NCBI GenBank assembly: GCA_002308815.1 | Contig: DBVX01000067.1 | Location: 31,049-37,788 of the forward strand | DNA from: Bacteroidales bacterium UBA1253 | Lineage (GTDB): Bacteria; Bacteroidota; Bacteroidia; Bacteroidales; Paludibacteraceae | DNA: 6,740 bases | Direction of reading: 5' to 3' | Shown here: positions 1-5,945 of the stretch, piece by piece | How the letters are laid out: the number at the start of each line of letters is the position of its first letter | How positions within the stretch are numbered: position 1 is the first letter of the stretch | Notes under the pieces: model-generated | Told to the model about the DNA's origin: nothing | Databases searched by the model: none | The model's input: the letters and a program-made list of their open reading frames with translations, nothing else | Translations under genes and position numbers: made by a program

Positions 1-393
1 CCCGGTAGAGGAAGCCGGTGTGCGTGTTGTTCTTGATGTAGTGGCTGCTGCGGATGTACGGGAAGTGCGTGTGCCGCTGTTTTCAAGTGCCGTGCGTGTT
101 CCGCCGGTGCCCGACTGGCGGACGGCGTTGCTTCCTGCTGCCGTAGAGGCGGAAGTGCGTGTGGTTCCTGCTGCGACTGCGGAACCGGATCTTGAGGTGC
201 GTGCGGCTGCCGCAGTGGCTGAAGCGCGCGTGTTCGTGCTTCCGAACGTGCGTGCGGCGGCTGACTCACGGGCATCCCATGCCGAGCGTGACGCGCGCGT
301 GCCTTCTGTTGCAGGAACGGCTGATCCGCGTGTCGTGCGTGAGGAGGCGTTTGATGCCGAAGCCGCGCTTGTGCGGGCTGTCACGCCGCGTGT
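1..393 (-). repeat. Degenerate Thr-Arg repeat region coding the low-complexity tail
   Basis: This stretch encodes residues 259-389 of the exported protein. Thr-Arg pairs occur with Arg at residues 260, 280, 291, 314, 337, 358, 367 and 382, separated by Ala/Ser/Thr/Gly-rich spacers of roughly 9-23 residues. At DNA level the plus-strand octamer GTGCGTGT occurs exactly at 20-27, 65-72, 92-99 and 155-162, always in the same codon phase (coding Thr-Arg-Thr). A 13-nt match, GGAAGTGCGTGTG, occurs at 61-73 and 151-163. The units are too degenerate to be a simple tandem array. The result is a basic, hydroxyl-rich, probably disordered tail. Its end is outside the window. Confidence 0.55.
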
Positions 394-1167
394 CTCACGC
401 TGCAGCTGGCGGGCGTTGGCAGCTTTGCTGCCACGCAGGGAGGCACGGGCTGTGAAGGTTTGTTCGGGGTGACTCTTCGCCCAGTCGTTGCGGATTATGC
501 GCTCCGCGTGGTGGCTGCCGCGTATCACACCCATTCCCGGACGGGGTTGGTGGGCGTAATGGTAACTGCAACGGGGGTGATGGTGGTGGAAATCATAGAT
601 ATGGTGATAATACACGTCCCAATGCCACGGGGCATAGAAAGTATAATAAGGAGAGTAATATCCCCAGTAGTAGGGCGAATGCCAAGCCACCCATGCCGGT
701 CCCCAGAACCAGTCGTAGATGACGGGGCGGTAGAGATAGACAGGCTCGATGATGTAATTCTCGCCATACAGGTACGTGTCACCGACCACCTGAACCGACA
801 CCGTTTGGTTCTGCTCGCGCTCCACATAGATGGAAGCCACGTCCTGATAGATGTCCTTTGCCAGAACAGCCTGCAGGACAATCAGGCGGTTTTCTCCCTC
901 ACCCACCTCGATGACACGCAGATAATCCACGTACCCGTCGCCGTTGAGGTCGAGGTTGTTGAGGTGGCGCTTTTCCGAATTGAGTTCCTGCTCGAACTGC
1001 TCGAGGTTGTCCACTTCTCCGAACAATGTCGCCACGGCTCGGAGGTCGAGGCTCTCGGATATGTCCTGACCGGTCGCCGTGACGGTGATTGTCTCATCGG
1101 CGCGGACCGGGGTAAGCGCGAAGGTCAGCATTGCCGCCAGCGCAAGTAGGATGATTCGTGTTTTCAT
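1..1167 (-). CDS. Exported protein of unknown function with EF-hand-like loop, W/Y/H-rich segment and Thr/Arg/Ser/Ala-rich tail (3' end outside window)
   Basis: I read an open frame of 389 codons from the ATG at 1165-1167 to the left edge, with no stop, so the C-terminus is missing. Residues 1-23 are a plausible Sec signal peptide: MKTR, a hydrophobic core, then PVRA before D24. Residues about 24-149 look like a compact domain containing the EF-hand/dockerin-like loop DLNGDGYVD (73-81). Residues 150-209 are extremely rich in Trp, Tyr and His, including HHHH at 194-197. From about residue 250 the chain is low-complexity Ala/Ser/Thr/Arg with recurring Thr-Arg pairs. The ATG lies 3 nt after the ribBA stop, which suggests co-transcription and perhaps translational coupling; I see no clear Shine-Dalgarno. 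From memory, proteins with this N-terminal half are common in Bacteroidales as hypotheticals; I know no function. It is probably periplasmic, surface or secreted. I am sure that it is coding and exported, but not of its role. Confidence 0.82.
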   Translation of the reverse strand, partial: MKTRIILLALAAMLTFALTPVRADETITVTATGQDISESLDLRAVATLFGEVDNLEQFEQELNSEKRHLNNLDLNGDGYVDYLRVIEVGEGENRLIVLQAVLAKDIYQDVASIYVEREQNQTVSVQVVGDTYLYGENYIIEPVYLYRPVIYDWFWGPAWVAWHSPYYWGYYSPYYTFYAPWHWDVYYHHIYDFHHHHPRCSYHYAHQPRPGMGVIRGSHHAERIIRNDWAKSHPEQTFTARASLRGSKAANARQLQRETRGVTARTSAASASNASSRTTRGSAVPATEGTRASRSAWDARESAAARTFGSTNTRASATAAAARTSRSGSAVAAGTTRTSASTAAGSNAVRQSGTGGTRTALENSGTRTSRTSAAATTSRTTRTPASSTG

Positions 1168-1170
1168 GGT

Positions 1171-2418
1171 TCAGACTAAATTTAGGTTGTGATGCATTTT
1201 TTCTTTCTTGGTGCGCATGTATCGCTCGTTGTAGGGATTCGGCTGAATCTCTATTGGTATGTTCTCTACAATTTCTATGCCATAACTCTCCAATCCCACA
1301 CGCTTGACGGGGTTGTTGGTCATCAGACGCAGCTTCTTCGCCCCCATCTGGCGGAGTATCTGGACTCCCACACCATAGTCGCGCTCATCGGGTCGGAAGC
1401 CCAGATGCACATTCGCTTCGACGGTGTCATCGCCCTGCTCCTGTAGTTTGTATGCGCGTATCTTGTTCATCAGACCGATGCCTCTTCCCTCCTGATTCAT
1501 ATAGACGAGGATGCCTTTGCCCTCCTTCTGTATCATCTCAAGGGCGCGGTGGAGCTGCTCGCCGCAGTCGCATTTGCGGCTTCCCAGCAGGTCGCCTGTC
1601 AGGCAGGAGCTGTGGACGCGGCACAGCACCGGCTCGTCTTCCGTCCATTCGCCCTTGGTCAGTACCACGTGTTCCAATCCGTTGCTGAGCTGCCGGAAAG
1701 GGGTAAGGAGGAATTCACCATAGAGCGTGGGCAGAAAGACTGTCTCGCCTCGCTCCACCAGCGTGCCGTCCATCTCGGCGCGGTCGTTGGCGGACATATC
1801 CCCGTCCGCCTTATATGGATGGCTCATCCTGTAGGCAATCAGATCCTTGATGCTGATCAGACGCATTCCGTACTCTGCCGCCACTTTTTCCAGCTGGGGC
1901 ATACGCGCCATCGTGCCGTCCTCGTTCATTATCTCGATGAGTGCGGCTGCGGGACGCATACCCGCGAGGCGCATGAGGTCGATGGATGCCTCCGTGTGTC
2001 CGGCGCGGCGCAACACACCCCGCGACTTGGCGTATAGAGGATTGATATGACCGGGACGGCCGAATGTGTCAGGCGTGGAGGCGGGATCCGCCAAGGCGCG
2101 GATAGTGGCGGCGCGGTCGGCGGCACTGACACCCGTGGTGCAGCCATCAATCTTGTCCACCGTAACGGTGAAGGGTGTGCCGAGCATCGAGGTGTTGTTG
2201 GCCACCTGGTGCATCAGTCCCAGTTCGGCGCAACGCTCCTCCAGAAGAGGCACGCATAGCACGCCGCGACCGTGCTGAAGCATGAAATTCACTTTGTCGG
2301 GTGTTATCAATTCGGCGGAGGTGATAAAATCGCCCTCATTCTCGCGATCCTCGTCATCCACCACAATGACAAATCTTCCCTGTCGGATGTCCTCCAGAGC
2401 TTCTTCAATCTTGTCCAT
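1171..2418 (-). CDS. ribBA: RibBA: 3,4-dihydroxy-2-butanone-4-phosphate synthase / GTP cyclohydrolase II
   Basis: This bifunctional cytoplasmic enzyme of 415 residues supplies both precursors of riboflavin. Its RibB half converts ribulose 5-phosphate to 3,4-dihydroxy-2-butanone 4-phosphate plus formate. Its RibA half opens GTP to the diaminopyrimidine intermediate, formate and pyrophosphate. The N-terminal half (about 1-200) has the acidic metal-binding motif [10 protein letters not shown] (21-30), [10 protein letters not shown] (94-103) and GHTEAS (140-145). The C-terminal half (about 205-400) has the zinc cysteines C272, C283 and C285 (C-x10-C-x-C), NQEGRGIGL (308-316), DERDYG (344-349) with the expected acid and Arg nucleophile, and TNNPVKR (367-373). 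All expected catalytic motifs are present, so both activities should be intact. The ATG lies inside the last codons of the upstream permease gene, a 14-nt overlap consistent with coupled translation. I see no FMN riboswitch directly upstream; the gene appears to be read from the cdd promoter. Confidence 0.97.
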   Translation of the reverse strand: MDKIEEALEDIRQGRFVIVVDDEDRENEGDFITSAELITPDKVNFMLQHGRGVLCVPLLEERCAELGLMHQVANNTSMLGTPFTVTVDKIDGCTTGVSAADRAATIRALADPASTPDTFGRPGHINPLYAKSRGVLRRAGHTEASIDLMRLAGMRPAAALIEIMNEDGTMARMPQLEKVAAEYGMRLISIKDLIAYRMSHPYKADGDMSANDRAEMDGTLVERGETVFLPTLYGEFLLTPFRQLSNGLEHVVLTKGEWTEDEPVLCRVHSSCLTGDLLGSRKCDCGEQLHRALEMIQKEGKGILVYMNQEGRGIGLMNKIRAYKLQEQGDDTVEANVHLGFRPDERDYGVGVQILRQMGAKKLRLMTNNPVKRVGLESYGIEIVENIPIEIQPNPYNERYMRTKKEKMHHNLNLV

Positions 2419-3892
2419 TCTGTTTATGCAGTTTTTTTAGTTTGTTCATAATCTTTTCCGCCTCGCGAATCCATACCTCCGGATTGAACAGTGCCGAGTC
2501 GGTCGCCGCCTTATAGGTCAGAAAAACACCTAACGGGAGCAGCACGAACGATGAGAGCCACATCCCCTCCCATACGGGCCACAGAGCCTCGCGCGCCATC
2601 TTGTAGCCCGCATTGTCAATGATGTAATACACGATGAACAGGGACACCGATATGACTGTCGGCATCCCCATGCCGCCCTTGCGGATGATGGCACCCAGCG
2701 GAACCCCGATGAAGAAAAAAACCAGGCAGGCGAATGACAAAGTGAATTTGCGGTGCAGCTCCATCTCGTGCTTGCGGATATATCGTTGGTAATCATCCAG
2801 CACAACGGAGTTATATTGGACTATATCGCTGCATCTTCGTGCCTGGTCGGCGGCATACTGAAGGGCGCGCTGACGGTCGGACGGGGAAAAGGTTGCGTAG
2901 GTCGAATTCATATCTATCGCTGCGAACACGGTGTCTTTCCCGGAAGACGATATCGAACCGTATTCATCGCGTCCGAGGTAGTGTCTGGAGCGCAGTTCAT
3001 CACTCTGCTGACGGCTTTTGCCATCCGCCAGCACCGTTACCGAGTCAATGGAGTGGAGCAGCGATGCCATATCCTTGCTCACGTGCTGGTCGCTGAACAC
3101 CGACTCGTCGCATCGCGTGAACTCCGTGTCAAACTCAATGAGCATCGACTTGCGGCGGAATATCTCGCGGCGGTAAGGGACACTCTGCTGCGAATGGGTA
3201 GCCCGTTGCTGCTCCTGATTGAGATTCTCGAAACTCTCGCCGTGATACAGCGTCATTACCAGGTATTTATGGTCAGACGTAGCATTGATTCTTCCTGAAT
3301 CGGCAACTGTGACGGAAGCATTCTGAAAGCCGTTGGAGTAGTCATAGATCATCAGGTCGTGCAGCAGACCCGTGCGGGAATCCTTTTTGCGCACATATAT
3401 GTTGTGGTCTTTCACGCGCTTGTAGAACTCGCCAGCCGGTATGTCCAGTTCCGGCGATTTCAGACGAAGGGAAAAAACCAGTGTCCAGAACTTGACCTGC
3501 GTCCGGGGCAGCACACTGTTGGAGAAGACAAAAGCCCCCGCGCATACCAGAAGGATGAAGATGGTCAGAGGCCGCATGATGCGGAACAGGCTGATTCCCG
3601 CCGATTTCATTGCCGTCAGTTCGAACCGCTCGCCCAGATTGCCGAATGTCATCAGCGAAGCCAGCAGAATGGCCAGCGGAAGCGCCATAGGAACGACCGA
3701 GATCAGGGAATAGAAAAGGAATTCCAGCAGTACCCATATCTCCACACCCTTGCCCACAATGTCGTTGATACGCATCCAGAGCAGTTGCATCACGAGGATG
3801 AAGCAGCAGATGACAAAGGTCACGAAGAAAAGTCCCAGAAAACTGCGGAGCATGTACAAGTCCAGTTTCTTGATGCCGAATATCCGAAGCAT
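2405..3892 (-). CDS. LptF/LptG (YjgP/YjgQ) family permease of the lipopolysaccharide export complex
   Basis: This inner-membrane protein of 495 residues belongs to the LptF/LptG family. In the known LptB2FG complex, the LptF and LptG subunits couple ATP hydrolysis by LptB to extraction of LPS and its transfer to LptC and the periplasmic bridge. The pattern is characteristic: three N-terminal membrane segments (about 13-40, 54-84 and 102-128 from the ATG), a large soluble region (about 130-380), then three more segments (about 384-404, 410-427 and 440-462). [18 protein letters not shown] (84-101) is the family's typical cytoplasmic coupling region between segments 2 and 3. The soluble region is about 250 residues, clearly longer than in E. 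coli LptF. I chose the ATG at 3890-3892, 14 nt after the cdd stop. A TTG at 3908-3910 would add six residues and overlap the cdd stop, but ATG is likelier here. I cannot tell LptF from LptG orthology. Confidence 0.93.
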   Translation of the reverse strand: MLRIFGIKKLDLYMLRSFLGLFFVTFVICCFILVMQLLWMRINDIVGKGVEIWVLLEFLFYSLISVVPMALPLAILLASLMTFGNLGERFELTAMKSAGISLFRIMRPLTIFILLVCAGAFVFSNSVLPRTQVKFWTLVFSLRLKSPELDIPAGEFYKRVKDHNIYVRKKDSRTGLLHDLMIYDYSNGFQNASVTVADSGRINATSDHKYLVMTLYHGESFENLNQEQQRATHSQQSVPYRREIFRRKSMLIEFDTEFTRCDESVFSDQHVSKDMASLLHSIDSVTVLADGKSRQQSDELRSRHYLGRDEYGSISSSGKDTVFAAIDMNSTYATFSPSDRQRALQYAADQARRCSDIVQYNSVVLDDYQRYIRKHEMELHRKFTLSFACLVFFFIGVPLGAIIRKGGMGMPTVISVSLFIVYYIIDNAGYKMAREALWPVWEGMWLSSFVLLPLGVFLTYKAATDSALFNPEVWIREAEKIMNKLKKLHKQNGQD

Positions 3893-3906
3893 ATAGCTGT
3901 TCTGAC

Positions 3907-4380
3907 TCAATATAAATCGGTAAAGACCAGCGGGAGCAGGTCCGCCGCGCTATGGAACTGATAGACGAACTCTGTGCCGAAAAGGAGAATCTCCATCGGC
4001 TGTCCGAAGCGGTGCTCCGTCTCGACCATCACCTGCCTGCAGCCGCCGCAAGGAGAACCGGGTTGGAGCGTGAAGTGCCCTCCTGTGAAACACGCTATCG
4101 CCAGCGACACAACAGGCTGGTCGGGATAATTGGCGTTTGCCGCGAACAACGCCGTTCGCTCGGCGCACAGTCCGCTCGGGTAGGCGGCATTCTCCTGATT
4201 GCTGCCGCAGACTATCCCGCCGTTTGCCAGACGGACTGCCGCACCTACCGAAAAATGAGAATACGGACTGTATGACTTGTTCGTCATCTGTTTCGCTGCC
4301 GTTATCAGCTCGCGCTGACTGTCAGACAGCTCACCCCACGTCAGGCGGGTGGCCCGGATTTGAAGTATGTCTTCCTGCAT
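3907..4380 (-). CDS. cdd: Cytidine deaminase
   Basis: This cytosolic zinc enzyme deaminates cytidine and deoxycytidine to uridine and deoxyuridine in pyrimidine salvage. The 157-residue length fits the short, homotetrameric class. The substrate-binding stretch FSVGAA (43-48) and NQEN (61-64) is followed by CAE at 72-74, where C72 is a zinc ligand and E74 the proton shuttle. PCGGC at 110-114 supplies zinc ligands C111 and C114. Every catalytic residue expected for the family is present. The ATG start at 4378-4380 lies 29 nt downstream of a TAnnTTTG promoter element, so the 5' leader should be short; I see no strong Shine-Dalgarno. This is the first gene of the tight cluster continuing into the permease gene, ribBA and the exported protein. 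Cdd has no direct link to riboflavin or LPS, so the grouping looks like housekeeping co-expression. Confidence 0.97.
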   Translation of the reverse strand: MQEDILQIRATRLTWGELSDSQRELITAAKQMTNKSYSPYSHFSVGAAVRLANGGIVCGSNQENAAYPSGLCAERTALFAANANYPDQPVVSLAIACFTGGHFTLQPGSPCGGCRQVMVETEHRFGQPMEILLFGTEFVYQFHSAADLLPLVFTDLY

Positions 4381-4408
4381 AGCGTCTTGTCGTTTGTGAA
4401 AATTCGCG

Positions 4409-4440
4409 CAAAGATAAGATTATATCCTGAATGAAACAAG
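4409..4440 (-). promoter_or_regulatory. Candidate Bacteroidales-type promoter for cdd and downstream genes
   Basis: Read on the minus strand, TATCTTTG (4409-4416) matches the Bacteroides -7 consensus TAnnTTTG exactly and is followed by GCGC. A CTTG (4437-4440) sits 20 nt upstream as a possible -33 element (consensus TTTG). The site fills most of the 66-nt gap between miaB and cdd and points at cdd, 29 nt away. The match and spacing are visible in the sequence; activity is inferred. Confidence 0.65.
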
Positions 4441-4446
4441 AATCTT

Positions 4447-5766
4447 CTAAAAAACGGGTGTCCCTTTGAGTGTCGCTGCCGAAGCCGAATCGATGCGGAC
4501 GGACAGCAACTGGCCTATGGCGGCATTGCCCCGAGGGAAGACAACGGTCTTGTAGCGGGATGTGCGTCCCATCATCTCGTTCCTGTCTCGGCGGCTGAAA
4601 CCTTCCACCAGCACCTCCACCGTTTTTCCAATCTCACTCATATTCGATTCCAGTGAAAGGCTGTTCTGCAGGTCAATCAGTTCGTTCAGACGGCGGACTT
4701 TCTCCGCCTCGGGTATGTCGTCGGGCAGATGGCGCGAGGCGAATGTGCCCGGACGCTCGCTGTACTTGAACAGGAAAGCGGTGTCAAAGCGCACTTCGCG
4801 CATCAGGGACAGGGTGGCGGTATGATCCTCCAACGTCTCCGAATGGAATCCGCAGAAGAGGTCGGTTCCGATAGCCGCGTCCGGCAATATGCGGCGGATG
4901 GCGGCTATGCGCTCAAGGTAATCCTCGCGGGTGTACTTGCGGTTCATCAGTTTCAGTATGCGGTTGCTGCCGCTTTGCACGGGCAGATGGATGAACTTGC
5001 ACAGATTGTCATGCCGTGCTATGGTTTGAAGCGTCTCGTCGGACATATCCTTGGGGTGGGATGTGGTGAATCGCACGCGCATGTCCGGCACTGCCTCCGC
5101 CACACGCGTAAGCAGTTGCGGGAAGGTGATGGGGGCGTCGGCTCCTTCGTAGCGGTACGAATTGACGTTTTGTCCCAGCAGTGTCACCTCTTTGTATCCT
5201 CTGTCGTGCAGGTCGCCCACTTCGCGCAGGATGCTGTCCACGTCACGGCTGCGCTCTCTGCCGCGCGTGTAGGGCACTACGCAGTAGGAGCAGAAATTGT
5301 CGCAACCGCGCATGATGCTTACGAAACCGCTGATACTCTTGCCTATTCTGGAAGGAAGAATGTCGCGGTAGGTCTCCGTTGTGCTCAGTTGGATATTGAT
5401 GGCCTTGTGTCCCAGTTCCGCTTCGGCAAGCAGGCTGGGTATGTCGAGATAGGCATCCGGTCCCGCCACAAAGTCCACACCCCATGCATTGAGCAGTTCA
5501 TCGCCCATACGCTCCGCCATACAGCCTATTACGCCGAATATGCGCTTATGTGCGTTCTTGCGGCTCAGTGCTTTCAGTTCTTGCAGCCGGTGGCATACGG
5601 TCTGTTCCGCCTTGTCGCGTATGGAGCAGGTGTTGAGGATGATGATGTCGGCATCTTCCCATTGGTCGGTGAGTTGGGCGTCAGTGGTCTGCATGATGGC
5701 GCTCACCACCTCGCTGTCCGCCACGTTCATTTGGCAGCCGTAGGTCTCTAAATAGTACTTCTTCAT
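4447..5766 (-). CDS. miaB: MiaB: tRNA-2-methylthio-N6-dimethylallyladenosine synthase
   Basis: This is a radical-SAM methylthiotransferase that adds a methylthio group to C2 of N6-dimethylallyladenosine at position 37 of tRNAs reading UNN codons. Numbered from the ATG, the 439 residues show the N-terminal MTTase domain with auxiliary-cluster cysteines C11 (in ETYGCQMN), C47 (LNTCSIR) and C82 (VIGCMAER). The radical-SAM motif CDNFCSYC (155-162) has C155, C159 and C162. A C-terminal TRAM domain spans about 378-437. MRGCDNFCSYCVVPYTRGRE is typical of MiaB rather than the ribosomal-protein enzyme RimO. I chose the ATG at 5764-5766: AGAGGGA lies 7 nt upstream, and the protein then begins MKKYYLETYGCQMN as in relatives. 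The alternative in-frame TTG at 5794-5796 adds ten residues but lies inside the candidate -7 element, so it would not be transcribed from that promoter. The stop is TAG at 4447-4449. Confidence 0.96.
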   Translation of the reverse strand: MKKYYLETYGCQMNVADSEVVSAIMQTTDAQLTDQWEDADIIILNTCSIRDKAEQTVCHRLQELKALSRKNAHKRIFGVIGCMAERMGDELLNAWGVDFVAGPDAYLDIPSLLAEAELGHKAINIQLSTTETYRDILPSRIGKSISGFVSIMRGCDNFCSYCVVPYTRGRERSRDVDSILREVGDLHDRGYKEVTLLGQNVNSYRYEGADAPITFPQLLTRVAEAVPDMRVRFTTSHPKDMSDETLQTIARHDNLCKFIHLPVQSGSNRILKLMNRKYTREDYLERIAAIRRILPDAAIGTDLFCGFHSETLEDHTATLSLMREVRFDTAFLFKYSERPGTFASRHLPDDIPEAEKVRRLNELIDLQNSLSLESNMSEIGKTVEVLVEGFSRRDRNEMMGRTSRYKTVVFPRGNAAIGQLLSVRIDSASAATLKGTPVF

Positions 5767-5773
5767 AATCGCG

Positions 5774-5780
5774 TCCCTCT
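5774..5780 (-). promoter_or_regulatory. Possible Shine-Dalgarno supporting the miaB ATG start
   Basis: The minus-strand sequence AGAGGGA ends 7 nt before the ATG at 5764-5766, a usual spacing. It favours that ATG over the upstream TTG at 5794-5796. Bacteroidota often initiate without such a site, so this is supportive only. Confidence 0.35.
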
Positions 5781-5793
5781 TCTTTTCAGCGCG

Positions 5794-5828
5794 CAAAAAT
5801 ACACAATTTATTTATGACTCTGCTCAAA
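5794..5828 (-). promoter_or_regulatory. Candidate Bacteroidales-type promoter for miaB
   Basis: On the minus strand, TATTTTTG (5794-5801) fits the -7 consensus TAnnTTTG, again followed by GCGC as at the cdd promoter. TTTG (5825-5828), at the end of a T-run, is a possible -33 element 23 nt upstream, longer than the 20 nt seen for cdd. The site lies between the pnp terminator and miaB, which suggests that miaB is transcribed independently of pnp. It is consensus matching only. Confidence 0.5.
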
Positions 5829-5879
5829 AAAAGGTTCATTGTCAAAATTCATCTTCACATAATGGCTTAAAGCCAACTA

Positions 5880-5915
5880 TAAAGGTGTGCCAATTCTGTT
5901 ATTGGCACACCTTTA
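5880..5915 (-). terminator. Strong hairpin, likely terminator of pnp
   Basis: This is a perfect 15-bp inverted repeat (arms 5880-5894 and 5901-5915) with a 6-nt loop, starting 30 nt past the pnp stop. In the minus-strand RNA the 5' arm opens with UAAAGG and the 3' arm closes with CCUUUA. The following U-tract is poor (UAGUUGG), so release may be imperfect. No plus-strand gene ends here, so I assign it to pnp. It could alternatively be a 3'-end stabilising stem. Confidence 0.65.
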
Positions 5916-5945
5916 CATTCATTTCTTCATTTCAGATATCTCTTA

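Noticed and set aside
1..393. A CRISPR array or minisatellite at the left edge
   Set aside because: The repeats are degenerate, irregularly spaced and in codon phase inside an open reading frame, unlike CRISPR repeats with unique spacers.
20..472. Plus-strand frames of 150 and 98 codons in the repetitive region
   Set aside because: Their Val/Ala/Arg-rich or Cys/Arg-rich translations are antisense images of the Thr-Arg repeats, with no family signature.
525..1097. Two other minus-strand frames (525-881 and 882-1097)
   Set aside because: They are out-of-phase readings of the same DNA that codes the exported protein; their Ser/Thr-rich translations show no motif.
460..1149. A 229-codon plus-strand open frame opposite the exported-protein gene
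   Set aside because: The minus strand carries a continuous frame with signal peptide and recognisable motifs. The plus-strand translation has no domain, and long antisense frames are expected in GC-rich coding DNA.
3359..3961. A 200-codon plus-strand open frame opposite the permease gene
   Set aside because: Its Gln/His/Glu-rich translation is the usual antisense shadow of hydrophobic membrane segments.
4729..5751. A 340-codon plus-strand open frame opposite miaB
   Set aside because: It mirrors the miaB codons in antisense. miaB has all six cluster cysteines in frame, and the plus-strand product matches nothing I know.
5863..5875. The TGGCTTAAAGCCA palindrome as a second terminator or operator
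   Set aside because: As a hairpin it gives only a 4-bp stem with a 5-nt loop, and there is no second copy or regulator to support an operator call.
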